A DNA stretch of 64,000 nucleotides. Origin: Chrysomallon squamiferum. Its lineage: Eukaryota > Mollusca > Gastropoda > Neomphalida > Peltospiridae. The translations under genes were made by a program, and so were the position numbers. Positions 36,440 to 54,765 of the stretch are shown piece by piece (positions within the stretch are counted from its first letter, which is position 1; each line of letters starts with the position of its first letter). The notes under the pieces are model-generated. The model was given only the letters and a program-made list of their open reading frames with translations. It searched no databases and was not told the DNA's origin. The DNA is taken from positions 22,949,253-23,013,252 of the forward strand of contig CM022677.1 of assembly GCA_012295275.1 (NCBI GenBank). Direction: 5' to 3'.

Positions 36440-38894
36440 ATGAATCTAATACTTCTATTAGTCAATGGTTTGTATATCTCTTATCAATAATTGATTATTT
36501 GAAATGATTATTTATTATTATTATATTTAATCATAATAATGGTAATAGTAGTAGTAGTAGTAGTAGTAGTAGTGATAGTAGTAGTAGTAGTAATGGTAGT
36601 AGAAGTAATTGTAGCTGTAGTAATAGTCGGCAATATCATCATCATCATAATGGTATACAGTGAGATTTCAACAGTAAAATTCTGCACTGCATTTGTAGAC
36701 AGACTCGTACAGACTGACGCTGCAGTGGACGGCGGGTGGAGTTCATGGAAAACCATAGGAAGAGAACCTGAATGCGACAAGACTTGTGGAGAACACGGCA
36801 GACGTGAAGTAACTCAGAAACGAGAATGTAATAATCCTCCACCGTCTTCAGGATGCAGACAGTGCGAAGGTTCTGATCGTATAAGATCCATTGAAGTACT
36901 TTCTGGTTCCTTAGAGCCCTGTCCAAGTATTACTATATCATCGTTTTTGTTGTTATTTTAGTTGTGTATTATTTCAGAATAGTAGCTGTACTAATGACAG
37001 TCTGGTACCGAACCATTTATTCTATTCAAGCACTAAATAAACATAACGACACGGAGATGGACAAAATCCTGAACGTTGGTGACGTCCTCCAAACAGATTT
37101 TCTTGATGGAGGATAATAATGGTGAATGTGTTACAGTATATGACAAGCACAGAACCACGTCATCGCCGACATCATATGTCTCGTCCTCTCTCAGCGCTGA
37201 AGCATCGCGACATCCTTAATATCTGATAATTTCCATTCCAAGGTCGCCTTATTGGTTTAGTACTGTTCTAGTTGTTGTAAACTGTTTTATTATATATATA
37301 TTTCTACAGAGTAAACATTAACACATAAAACTGTCAGCGAAATTTTCAGTTTATGCAGTTTTATGTTTTTGACTAAGAGACCTGTAGTGTTGTATGTAAA
37401 GGTGGAGAAATTTACCACATTACCAAACCGAACTAAACTGAAGATATTTTAGTAGCAGCAGTTTGGTAGTAACAGTAGTCGTACTAGTAGTAGTAGTAGT
37501 AATAGTAGTAATAGTGGTAGTAGTAGCAGTATAGTACTAGTAGCAGTATAGTACTAGTAGTAGTGGTAGTGGTAGTAGTAGTAACTGTGGAAGTATTAAT
37601 AGTAGTAGTAGTTATTGTTCTTGTTGTTGTCGATGTTCTGTCCATTATAGAAATACTGTAATAACTCTTTTTATTATTTTATTTTATTTTTACATTTTTC
37701 TTTTCCTTATGCATGTGTGAGTGTGTTTGTGTGTTTTTAAACCTATTCTGTATGTTATATTGTGTAGATGATTATGGCGTCTGGAGTTCTTTGTCAGTAA
37801 ATATTTTACTAGAATTTGAACGTGTTCATTCAAAATATTCTTGATATCTGAAAAATCGTTAATATACATGGGTATGTACGTTTGTGGTCTATACGTCTAT
37901 GTATTTGTGTGTAGTTGAGTTTGTGTGGTTCAGTTTGTGTGTTTGTGTGTGTGTGCGTGCGAGTCTGTTTGCGAGTTAGAATTACAAATTTATTAATTAA
38001 TAATTTCAGTCGTATCATTCTTGTTTTCTCTGCTAAGTTCATGGAAAGTGGTCAAGCTGGTCGGAGGTCAGTCGTTCCGACTGTTCCGACGCCTGCAACC
38101 GTACGGTCATTTACAGGAGAAAATGCACTCACCCCCCGCCATCCGCAGGAGGAGAGGCTTGTCCTGGTGCGGGTTTTATTTTTCAATTTGAAGAATGTTT
38201 TGATGGAAAATGTTGTAAGTCAAGTTATATATATATATATTTATACTTATATAGTTATTTTTCGAAAACTTCAGCGGAAACCAATCTGGTACAGCTTATT
38301 GTACATTTGAACGTTTTAACTGATTGAAAATTGTAATATCTGCCCACGTGTTGGTACTTGCATACTGCTTATCTAACAAGGAATATAGCCGCGTGCCCTT
38401 GTGAAAAGTCTTCAAAAAATTCAGTAATTCGATAACTAACAATATTTTATAACATCAATAGAAAAAACCCAGTTCGTTCGTTTTCTTCTACTTTTCTTTA
38501 TAATTTTTATATTTTAAAAGATTCATCGATTATCTGAAAAGCAACACCCTCGCATCCTTTCCTCGTATTTGTAACCAATCGTATCAGTCAGTGACTTCAA
38601 AACTGAAATCTGATGAAAACACACCAAGACAAAATGTCAGTGATTTCAAAACTCAAATCTGACGTAAACATACTAAGACAAAAAGTGACTTCAAAACTGA
38701 AATCTGACGTAAAAACACTAAGACAAAATGTCACTGACGTAGCTGGTTTTACGACCAGCCTTCCCTTACTGCCCTAAATTCGTTCGTTAATATTTAACAA
38801 CTTACTTACAAAATAAAGCTGTCTGTAATTGAATATACATATTTGTTATGGTAACTGTTAACTTGTGATTATTTGCATATATATGCATGTATGT

Positions 38895-38932
<38 letters not shown>

Positions 38933-40285
38933 AATATATATATATATATGTATGTATGTATGTATACAACTTCTAAGTAAATATATAATTTATTATTATT
39001 ATTATTATTATTATCATTGATATTATTATTATTACTATTATTATTATTATTATCATTGATATTATTATTATTACTATTATTATTATTATTTTTATTATTA
39101 TTTTTATTATTATTATTATTATTGGTATTATTATTACTGCAGTGACAAAAGAAACTAGTTCTGAAAAGAACAAACATTTAGTAATGACTGTTCCTCTCTT
39201 GTTTCTGGTTGTTCCTGTTCTCTGCTGCCTTTACTTCAGGTGATGCTTTCTTTATAATTTCCAGTTTAAATACGTTGTCTTTCATTTGTTTACACATACA
39301 TACATACATACATACATACACACACACACATACATAGATACATACATACATACATACATATATACATATACACACACATACACACACATACATACACATA
39401 TACATATATGAATATGAATAACGTGTGAATGGGTGCCATACATTCTGGTCAGGGTTTGTGACGTGATTGGACTTTGTCCTCCTGCGCCAGTGCGTTATCG
39501 AATATTGTCTATGTGCAGAGTCTATTCACATCTACATAAGACAGAGAATATTCCAAAAGCTAACACTACATACATACACACATACTAATTCACTTATTTT
39601 CTAACTCCAGTACTGAGACAATGTGTATATTTCCGTGTCCAGTGTGTGTCTTTAGCTGTCTGTGTGTGTGTGTTTTTCGGTACGTACTTAAATAGGTACG
39701 TCTGATAAAACGGTGCTTACTTTATTGCAGGTGTTTAATTTTATTTTATATATTTATTTTATCTATAATTATTTAACAAGAATGCATTTGTATTTTATTT
39801 GAAGATATAGAAGACGGAAACCTAAGGAGAAGGAGTCTATATCTAAATCTAAGCGACCAGCAGAAGCATCAGCACCAACACCAGCACCAACAACAACATC
39901 ATCACGACGACAATCAAGAACATCATCACGATCACCATCACGAACATCATCACGACAACAATCCCTATCACCAAGACCAACATCATCACGAGGACCATCA
40001 CTATCACCAAGACCAACATCATCACGACGACCATCACTATCAGCACGACCAACATCATCACGACGACCATCACTATCACCACGACCAACATCATCACGAC
40101 GACCATCACTATCACCAAGACCAACATCATCACGACGACCATCACTATCACCAAGACCAACATCATCACGACGACCATCACGACGACCATCACTTCACCC
40201 TCATTCACATCACCGATTGCCCTCAAACAAAAGCAGTCGTCATTTACGTAAAACATCAGATCATCGAAATCGATTAAAAAAGTAG
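36440..40285 (+). pseudogene. Gene 6 (A2): damaged copy of A1, or a two-repeat version of it
   Basis: This is the second copy of A1. Signal exon 36440-36467 lacks seven codons present in A1, leaving only M-N-L-I-L-L-L-V-N before the phase-1 donor, which is short for a signal peptide. TSP1 exon 1, 36726-36926, has lost one cysteine (Cys to Ser, VLSGS where A1 has VLCGS), gained another in the SSGC stretch, and has A instead of G as its last base. The second TSP1 exon begins at 37769 after tattgtgtag but is cut by a deletion after about 22 bases, near 37790, and runs into former intron. TSP1 exon 3 (38038-38214), TM (39143-39239) and tail (39805-40285) are intact and nearly identical to A1. Because the flanking exons are phase 1-1, skipping the stump would still give a frame of 327 residues with two repeats. 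Whether it is expressed cannot be told from sequence. Confidence 0.75.
37769..37790 (+). pseudogene. Stump of the second TSP1 exon in A2
   Basis: The acceptor tattgtgtag and the first codons (reading DYGVWSS) match A1 exon 2. After about 22 bases the sequence becomes the intron segment tttgtcagtaaatattttac that lies downstream of the exon in A1. About 370 bases relative to A1 are missing. Confidence 0.8.
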
Positions 40286-40504
40286 AAATTAAAGAAAATA
40301 CAAAAAAGAAACTGTATCTGGTCATGTTTCAATGCTTATGTGTTTACAAAGAATTTAAATGTCAGAAAGTAATAATCAGATGAGTTCCCTGGTGAACTGA
40401 TGATTAATGATGTAAATGATATTCTATAAAGTCTGAAATCACCCTGTTACCACAGGGTGTGGTATCATAGAACCAACTGATTGCAGCCAAATTTCGATTC
40501 AATA

Positions 40505-40920
40505 CTTAGAGAGAGGTCATATGATGGCTAACTATGACATCCCCTTCCCACCATGATGCTGCTGCCTCCATCGATCCGGTGGCGTCGACTGACGTAGTTT
40601 ACACCAGGACGTCTGTAGACGCGGGTGAGGCAGTCGTTAGACCGGAGAGTGAGACTGGTCCAGTGAACTCTTTGTCACTGACGAGTACACGAGTCCTGTC
40701 TAGCCTGTAGCTGGTGTGCAGGACTGCGCGCATTCCTTGAAACACAGTCATAGTTATTTCTTTCACTGTGCTTTCTTTCACTGTGCTCTGGGGAGGGTCT
40801 TTCTCTACGTGAACGACCTGTAACAGAATTCTTTGCTTCGTACGATCGGGACAGTGGATCAGTGAGGCGTCTGATAACCCGTCTCAGATTTTCATTTAAA
40901 CGGGTATCGTGGATATGAAA
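40505..40920 (-). pseudogene. Decayed Tc1/mariner-like transposase fragment, copy 2
   Basis: Second copy of the same fossil between A2 and B2, carried along by the segmental duplication. It includes an extra tandem TTTCTTTCACTGTGC piece near 40770. It has the same recognisable fragments and the same decay, so the element was already dead before the duplication. Confidence 0.6.
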
Positions 40921-41341
40921 TGTATGTGCAAACATGATAATGAGGCAATTTTCGAAAAATCAGCTAAAACTCATCAGACCTTTTGCGTTGGCCCTAATGT
41001 TCTGTCAACCAATACTAATCTACAAAATCAATGATAGAAGGCTTGATTTCATTAAATCTAAATCTGTTAACATGTAATAATATCAAGAGTGACATTACGA
41101 ATTAGCTAGTACAATGGACATTCAGATAATGTGTTGTTGTTTCTTTTTTTTAAATGTCTTCTGAGTCTTAAATTATTTTGATTACTATATATTATTTGCT
41201 CACTCACAGACTCACACACTTACACACACTATGTGTGTTATACAGCACTGTATATAAGATAATATGTTTTCGACAATCCACCATTCTTCTCTGGCTTGTA
41301 TAATACCATGCTATATCTCGCTAATTCCTGAATTACTTTCC

Positions 41342-41432
<91 letters not shown>

Positions 41433-41590
41433 CTATCTCTCTCTCATACATGCACAGGCATACACACACACACACACACACAGAAACATACAGACATACA
41501 ACTGGCATATTAACAGATCGCGTCAACACAGAGAAAGAACTACATTGTTTTACTTCACGATTCCTATAGATAACGTACTACACAAATTTG

Positions 41591-41612
41591 TGACGTCAGT
41601 AATGACCTCATA
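41591..41612 (+). promoter_or_regulatory. CRE-like element upstream of B2
   Basis: TGACGTCAGTAATGACCTCA, about 540 bases before the B2 ATG. Confidence 0.45.
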
Positions 41613-41948
41613 TTTTTATAAAACGACAAGTCCAAGATCCAGGAAGTATTTTGAACTGTACATTACCTAATCAATAAAACAGATGACAAATGTTCACTGC
41701 ATCTGTTTGGTTTCGGTAAAGAAAATAGTTTGAAACTGCATACGGAAGATGATTATCAGCTTTATGAATTATAGTTGTTACGTTAGCGAATATGAGATAG
41801 AAAAAGTTAGGGATTATAAGTCGCTCTATCTGTATGTTTTTTGTTTTTATTTTCACCTGTACATCTATACGTTTATGTCAGTGATGTAGATCATAAGAAT
41901 TTATTTTGTTCAGAATAAGGAACTCGATAAAAGGTAGAAAGTCCACTA

Positions 41949-42056
<108 letters not shown>

Positions 42057-42133
42057 ACTGATTCTTTTCACCGTCATCAACATAATCATCATTATAATAA
42101 TTATATTTTATTATATTGTCAGAATACAGAAAA

Positions 42134-45100
42134 ATGAAGCTTGTTACGAAGATTCTTATAGGCTATGCGATACTCGTAATAAATGGTATTTATTTTGTTT
42201 TAATACGAAATTATTTAATTATAATTATATGAACAGATACATAGATGTTTATAGATAATACACATACACAGACCCACACAGACACATATATACAAACATG
42301 AGTAGGTTATAACTGACTATATATATATATACAAACACACAAACACATACACAGTCATACATATATATACATACATAAATTCATTTATACATACATATAA
42401 GTATATACATTTAGTATGTAGTAGTAGTTGTAGTAGTAGTAGTGATACCAGCAGTAATAGCAGTAGCAGAAGTAATAGTAGTAGTAGTAGTGACAGTAGT
42501 AGTAGTAGTAATAGTAGTAATAGTGATAGTAGTAATACTAACAGTAAATATTTCCTCTGCATTTGTAGACAGACTCGTACAGACAGACACTGCAGTGGAC
42601 GGCGGATGGAGTTCATGGAAAACATTAATTATAGGACCTGAATGCGACAAGACGTGTGGAGGATACGGCACACGGCTAGTAACTCAGACACGAGAATGTA
42701 ATAATCCTCCACCGTCTTCAGGAGGCAGTCAGTGCGAAGGTTCCGGATATAAAAGTGAAGTTACAGAACAGTGCGGTTCCCCCAAACCCTGTCCAGGTAT
42801 TACTCTTCGTAATACAGAAGTCGTCAACTAGTAGTCGTTCTAGCTGTTGTTTCTAATGATAACGACAAAGAAAATGTTAGCGTTTACGTAGATATTTTGT
42901 TTGTCTTCAGTGATAAATTGCAGGATCTCAAATACAGACTTTATTTTACTGATAGCCTATATTATTAGTGTGTACTGCTTAAAACGAAAGTATATACGTT
43001 TATCTCTTTTTAACCATTAGAGGGAGTATGGAGTATGTGGTCAGTTATTTACAAAGGAAGATGTAGTGCTACGTGTACAGGCGGACCCGTTTACCTGCTT
43101 ACAAAACGACGGACCTGTATGTCTCTAAAGGGAATAGACGACTGCATAGGACCCAGAGTTATAAACGAAACACTTCTATGTCAAACAGGACAAGACTGTC
43201 CCGGTATTATTGTTGTCGTTCTTGTTCTCGTTGTTGTTGTTTATGTTGCGGTTGTTTACTATTTGGTAGTAGCAGAAATTCTTTGCAGACATTTTACTAA
43301 ATATTTGCTACGAATTTCTCTGTTTGTATGTGTGTGTGTGTGTGTGTGTGTGTTTTTTTGCTTTGTTATGTAAATGAACAAGTCTAGTGAGGACAACCGT
43401 TCAGTTCTTTTAAAAAGCAAAGAGCTTTTAATTTCTGGTTAAAATAAATAAATAAAACGCAAATAAATTCAATTAAGGTTGGCTCTGGCTGAATAATTTT
43501 AGTCTGAACGAGGGTTTGTTTCTTATGTTTCTTGGCAAATCAACAATGCAGTCTGAAAATCAACCAATCAACAATCCAGATCTCCTGACAGTGTTCAGTC
43601 AAAATGTTCCCAATAACAGTGTTAAACACTACAAACAAAGAAACTAACAAAATAATAATAATAATAATAATAATAATAATCATAATAATTAATTAATCAA
43701 TAAATAAATAAAGAAGGATAAAATAAAATAATAATAACACCATTACACAATTATTTAATTGGTACCGAAAATGCGATTGAAAATAAGCGAATTAAAAATA
43801 ACACAAAAGTTAGACAAAATAGTGAATAGGCTACGTTTTGTTCAGAAACGAGGATTAATTTCGTTTCCACCGTCTAAATTCTGACACGGTGATTCAGGAA
43901 CAACACAATATCAAACACGTATACAAACATCTGTCTGTGTGTGTGTATATGTCTGTGAGTACACCTATAATGTATAAGTAAATAATCTTGTTTTCTCTGC
44001 TAAGCTGACGGACACTGGACAACGTGGTTGCTGTCTCCACCATTAGAATGCCCGGAGGAGTGTAAGCGCACCCGCATTTGGAAGAGAACGTGCACCAACC
44101 CACCACCGTCTGCAAGCGGGAAGACGTGCGCGGGTGTTGGAAACAAGAACGATACTGAAAAATGTTTTGGTGGAAAATGTGGTAAGTAGTAAATTCTTAT
44201 ATATATATGTATCTAAGTATGGAAGGATGTGTGTATATGTATGTGTTATATATATATATATATATGTATATATATACGAACAGATATTCATACATATATA
44301 TGTTTTATGTGTGTCTGTGTGTGTTTGTATATATATTAGTAAAAATTAGTAGTAGTAGTATCTGTAGTTGTTGTAGTAGTAGTAGTTTTAATAGTAGTAG
44401 AAGTAGTAGTAATTGTAGTAATAGTCGGCACGATTATCATCATTATCGTATACAGTGCGATTTCTACAGTAAAATTCTGCACTGCATTTGTAGACAGACT
44501 CATACAGACTGACGCTGCAGTGGACGGCGGATGGAGTTCATGGAAAACCATAGGAAGAGAACCTGAATGCGACAAGACTTGTGGAGGATACGGCACACGG
44601 CTAGTAACTCAGACACGAGAATGTAATAATCCTCCACCGTCTTCAGGAGGCATTCAGTGCGAAGGTTCCGGATATAAAAGTGAAGTTACAGAACAGTGCG
44701 GTTCCTTCAAACCCTGTCCAGGTATTACTCTTCGTATTACAGAAGTCGTCAACTAGTAGTCGTTCTAGCTGTTGTTTCTAATGATAACGACAAAGAAAAT
44801 ATTAGCGTTTACGTAGATATTTTGTTTGTCTTCAGTGATAAATTGCAGGATCTCAAATACTGACTTTATTTTACTGATAGCCTATATTAGTAGTGTGTAC
44901 TGCTTAAAACGAAATTATATACGTTTATCACAACTCTATTTTTAACCATTAGAGGGAGTATGGAGTACGTGGTCAGTTATTTACAAAGGAAAATGTAGTG
45001 CTACGTGTCGAGGCGGAGCAGTTTACATGATTACAAAAGAACGGACCTGTGTTTCTCTAAAGGGAATAGACGACTGCATAGGACCCAGAGTTATAAACGA

Positions 45101-45988
45101 AACACTTCTATGTCAAACAGGAGAAGACTGTCCCGGTATTATTGTTGTCGTTCTTGTTGTTGTTGTTGTTGTTGCGGTTGCTTGCTATTTGGTAGTAGCA
45201 GAAATTCTTTGCAGACATTTTACTAAATATTTGCTACGAATTTCTCTCTTTGTATGTGTGTGTGTGTTTGTGCGTGTTTTGGTACTTTTGTAGCTGTACA
45301 GCTGAACAAGTCTAGTGAGGACAACCGTTCAGTTCTTTGAATTTTATGCTAGTACTTAAAATAAAAAAATGCAAATACTTAATTTAATTAAGAGAGATTG
45401 GTTCTGAGAGATAATCGTAATAAAATACTTGCTAAAACATCTCCTAACGAGGGTTTGCTTGTTATGTAAATCTTGCACACTCACTGCTGCTGGTAAAATA
45501 GTGAATAGGCAGGCTACGTTTTGTTCAGAAACGAGGATTAATTTCGTTTCCACCGTTTAAATTCTGACACGGTGATTCAGGAACAACACAATATCAAACA
45601 CGTATACAAACATCTGTCTGTCTGTGTGTGTATATATGTCTGTGAGTACACGTATAATGTATAAGTAAATAATCTTGTTTTCTCTGCTAAGTTGACGGAC
45701 TCTGGACAACGTGGTGGCTGTCTGCATTAGAATGCCCGGTGGAGTGTAACCGCACCCGCATTTGGAATAGAACGTGCACCAACCCACCACCGTCTGCAGG
45801 CGGGAAGACGTGCGCGGGGGTTGGAAACAAGAACGATACTGAAAAATGTTTTGATGGAAAATGTGGTAAGTAGTAAATTATTATATATATGTATCTAAGT
45901 ATGGATGGATGGAAGAATGTGTGTGTGTGTGTGTTATATATATATATATATATATACACATTAATAATCTAAAATGCTGATTATTAAA

Positions 45989-46085
<97 letters not shown>

Positions 46086-47045
46086 GTCTTGCTGCACTTT
46101 GTTGCACTCTGCCTTTCTCACATTTTCTTTTCTTACATTACTGCTACTAGTGTTACTTCTATTTACTACAGCTATTATTTTTTATCTACTCACTTTTATT
46201 TTATGATGATGGAATGAATTATTATTATTACTGTGTTATCATTATTATTATAGTGTCATGGAAGTTGGATAACGAAAGAAAAAAGAGAATTTTGATAATT
46301 TCGATCACGATGTTATGTTTTGCTTGTGCTGTCGGATTGTACTGCAGTTATTTAAGGTATTTTCACTGTACTAACATAGCTCTGTTGTCTGCTTTTTTTT
46401 TAAATCATTTTGTTATCGATGATTATATTAAGAAATGTATCTTGTAAGTATAAAAATGTATTATTGTTGTTGTTGTTGCTTATGATGTTATTCATATATG
46501 TATGTATATGTCTGTATTATTATTGTTATTATTATCATTAAAGCGTTCAGTGCTTCTTTCCTGTGTATTTTAACATAAGTCTTGTTGTAAACTGCTGGTA
46601 GAATTGAGATGCTGGTTGATTCCACTCAAATTGCTTGTGTTTCGCTCAGCCATTTTGTAATTAGTTCTCTGCGACTGTACGTTTATCTGCAAGATCTATA
46701 GAAAATCGAACACCAGCTTTTACCACTACTAGCTTTATCCAGAGTATGAAGTTATAAAAAAAAAAAAAAAAAAATTCTTCTTTTTGTCATTTTTTGAATA
46801 ATTAGCTAGAATTGTATACGTATTTATTTCTTGACAGACACATGAAACGAAAAAAGAAGCAGAATGAAATAAAAGCAATTGACCACGTTAGTCGTTACGA
46901 AAATCTCCGAAGGAGACTTCGTAGAACATCGGAACTCCTTTTCCCGACAACACGTGTGGTGACAAAGCAACAGCTTAAGCGAGAAAAGACAAAAGGTGCT
47001 GCACAAGACAACCCTTCATTTGATACACATGATGAACATATTTAA
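42134..47045 (+). CDS. Gene 7 (B2): six-repeat TSP1 membrane protein with doubled a-b-c module
   Basis: Exons: signal 42134-42185; TSP1 42596-42796 (a), 43021-43203 (b), 44005-44181 (c), 44521-44721 (a), 44953-45135 (b), 45692-45865 (c); TM 46254-46356; tail 46838-47045. They sum to 1482 nt, 493 residues plus stop. The signal starts M-K-L-V-T-K-I-L-I-G. The ectodomain is the three-repeat module a-b-c repeated twice, each repeat with WSSW or WTTW and six-cysteine TSP1 spacing. The last c exon is one codon shorter than the other c exons. The TM segment matches B1. The tail matches B1 at both ends (RHMKRKKKQNE and QDNPSF) but carries about 32 extra residues between them, rich in arginine (ENLRRRLRRTSELLF). 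Neighbours are A2 upstream and C downstream on the same strand. Confidence 0.85.
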
Positions 47046-47806
47046 AAAGGAAGATGATGTTGCAAAAGACTAATTATTATAATACACATACAAACATAAA
47101 TATATATTAACCGACACACACACACATCATATATATATATGTTACAGTGAATCTGAAACACTCATTATTACGCGTTACGACTCAAAATGTGCAGTTCATA
47201 AAAACGACTGAAAATCGTGATTAACGATGAATGAAGTGATTCAAGTCTGACTGTACTGACACTTACATGAAGACTCTTGATAACAATACATTTTAAGAGA
47301 ACATAAAGTAAACACTGATTTTACATAAAGTATACACTAATTTTTACATAAAGTATACACTGATTTAAAATAGTATCTACAACAATACTTGAATATCAAA
47401 AGAAAAGGCTCTGGTAATCGAAGTTAGAGAAACTTTTCTGTTATTTCCCGTACAGGAAATTCGCGAAAATACTGACTTGTTTGGCGTTACGCTTAATGAC
47501 TGGTTTCACAGGTTACTGTAACATTATCTATGTATGTATGTATGTGTGTATGTATGTATGTATATATCTATGAATGTATGTATCTATGTATGTAGATTGG
47601 CAGGTATGTGTGTGTATGTCTCTGTGTGTTTGTTTATGTGTTTGTGTTATGGATTTGATTAAATAGGGATTTACACTAAGAGTTGCCTCAGAGATACTTT
47701 ATTTAAAACTTATGAAATCGGTATTTTAATAAATAAATAAATAAATACAATTTGATAATCAACATTTATGTTTTCTTCTGTATTTCATTCATTTATATAA
47801 TCAGTC

Positions 47807-47852
<46 letters not shown>

Positions 47853-47972
47853 TCCATACATATAAAAGTATGTGCAGTTAAAATAACACTAATTTTGTGT
47901 TTACAAAGTAAGCTGCTCTATGCTACTTCTGCTATTACTACGACTACTACAATGACCATTCTCCACAATCCA

Positions 47973-48012
<40 letters not shown>

Positions 48013-48978
48013 TATATTTAGATGGTCTACTGATTTAACAGTTGATAGAATTTATCAAAAAGAAAAATGTTACTTAAAAGTATATTAATATTTATGTTGT
48101 CATTAGGAAATGTTAAGTAATACATTGCACCCACCCACTACACAAATACATGGGGAACAATGGAGCATAGGTTTAAGAGATCAGCTTTATCTTGCAAAGG
48201 TAGCCATGCAGTTAGGTTCTTTTTTTTTTTATATGTTTGCAGTAAAGTATATTCCACACAATGTACTTTTGTGCTCAATCCATTTATTTTGTGACGTCAG
48301 CAATTACCTCATAACTTCACATGTTTTTTTTATATATGAAATGACGAGAGCAAAGGTCAGGCTGTGACCTTAAACAGTGATTAAGGTGTCTGTAAAATTC
48401 TACAATAGGTGACAAATATCTATTTTATTACAGATTGTTTTGCGATGTTGAAAAAATTACTGTTAGAAACATGTATACGCCATTTAGAAGCCGTTAATCG
48501 TTATTATAAGATGCGGTTTCTAATAACAACTAACGCTGATGTATCTAGAACGAAAATAAGACAGGTGGGTACTGGTAATGGTTATCCAGTCGTGAAATTT
48601 ATCTCACTTAAATGACTTAAAATTTAATTTAAGAGCTGAAGAAGGTGACATAAGGACTTCATTCTCTCTTCTGATTCTATTTAGCAATCGTCTAGAATGT
48701 ACACATAATTAGTAAGAAAAATTATTTACTACAGATTTAAAATATAGAAAAAATATATTGTGGCTAAGCTGAAATCGATGTTAATCTTTCTGTTTGGCTC
48801 TCTCTGTGTTTCTGTATTAAGTTATTGGTCGTCAGTATAAATTATTTTTATAATAAGAAAAAATCTAAAATAATAAATGATTATTATTTAGTAATAGTTT
48901 ACATCATCATCATTATCATTATTATTACCAATAATCTTATCAATACTGATTCATTTTTACATATTTAGTGAAAACAAA
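47046..48978. other. Region between B2 and gene 8
   Basis: 5' region of gene 8, conserved with 34.2-35.9 kb. Segments at 48.11-48.21 and 48.43-48.51 kb look like spliced non-coding exons (acceptor ttattacag, donor aaaggtagcc), but frames differ between the copies. Confidence 0.5.
48292..48313 (+). promoter_or_regulatory. CRE-like element upstream of gene 8
   Basis: TGACGTCAGCAATTACCTCA, about 690 bases before the gene 8 ATG. Confidence 0.45.
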
Positions 48979-53203
<4,225 letters not shown>

Positions 53204-53362
53204 CCAGAAATGATCTAAAATTATTTTTTTATTTTGTTTTAATAAAATAAGAGAAATGCTGAATAATAAAAAGAAGTGTGGTATAAAAAAAAAAAAAAAT
53301 TAAATGTGAGATTTAAAAAAAGATAAAAGTTATTCACGAAAATGCAAATAATAATAATAATA

Positions 53363-53397
<35 letters not shown>

Positions 53398-54067
53398 AAT
53401 GACGATGATGATGATGATGAAAGTAAAAAGACTGTAATACTAAGTAGAAAAAGAATTAAAAACAGACATGCTGATTCAAAAATAATAATATTGATAATAA
53501 AAACATAAACGTTATCTAATTTGACTAACATGTATTAAAGTTTTGATAAAAAAAAAAATAATTAAAAGTAATTTAAAAGTAGAAATAAATGTATTCCTGT
53601 GATATATTCAGAAATATATAAATAGTAATAGTAGTAATAATTTCAGTCTTATTAGTATTAAAATAGTAATATTAATAATAATAATCATAAAAACAGAATG
53701 GATATAGGTGTTTTCTGTTGTTGTTGTTGTTTGTTTTGTTTTTTTCAGTCCTGAATAACAACGATACAAATCTTGTATAACATTTTATACGAATAGTTTA
53801 ATTTTAATTTTATTTTTATTTTTATTTTGCTCTTGACCTCATTAAAATTATGTAGTCATCAAAACAAAGATGACCCCTTTATCCCGGCAACAGCAGAGTG
53901 ACATTTGGATGATAATTAAAATAGTTCTGGACCATGTCCATAATTCACTACTATTTCATTTGTTTATGAAAATTGTGTTTATTAATAATAAAATAATTTC
54001 CTGATTGTATAATAATTGAAAAATGAACATGCATTTAGCTCACTCTGTATTTACTTATATTTATATT

Positions 54068-54103
<36 letters not shown>

Positions 54104-54731
54104 AATTAAAATTAAAAATATAAATAAAAAGGAATAAAAGTTATATATTAATTAGTCCCAAATCCTGAATTTTGTTTCTGTTTCATTTGTCTTATCCTTA
54201 TTTAAGAAAATAATAATAATAATAATAAAAAATCAAAATATCGATGACTTAGTTATATAATGCATCTAAAGAGTATATTAATTTTATTTAGAATGAAAAC
54301 AAATGTAGGAAAACACTGAAAATGGTATTGCTTGCTCATAAAGACTAAATTAATATTTCTTTTCTTTAATTATAACTTACAGTCTTCATAATTGCAGAAC
54401 ACATCAACTATATGTATCCATTATTTTTGTTACTTCCATGCATCTAAGCAATATATCTTTTAATTCAGAATTTAAAAAAAAAAAAAAAATAAAATTTCTT
54501 TCTTCAAGTGACTATTTAATTATTATTAGTGGTTGTTTTTATTATTACAGGTACAGCCTTAAGTGTAAAAGTATTTTACCATTATTTTTATTGTTGGTTG
54601 AAATTGCCAGACAGCCCCAGGAAGAATCTGGTTTTATTTAAATTTTGTTTGAATTTTATTTATTTATTTAGTTTTTTTGTTATTATAGTATTATTATTAT
54701 TATTTTTATTATTATTATTATTATTATTATA

Positions 54732-54765
<34 letters not shown>

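Noticed and set aside
48409-48615. 68-residue plus-strand ORF upstream of gene 8, partly preserved near 35.6 kb
   Set aside because: Frames differ between the two copies and it precedes the signal exon. More likely a non-coding 5' exon.
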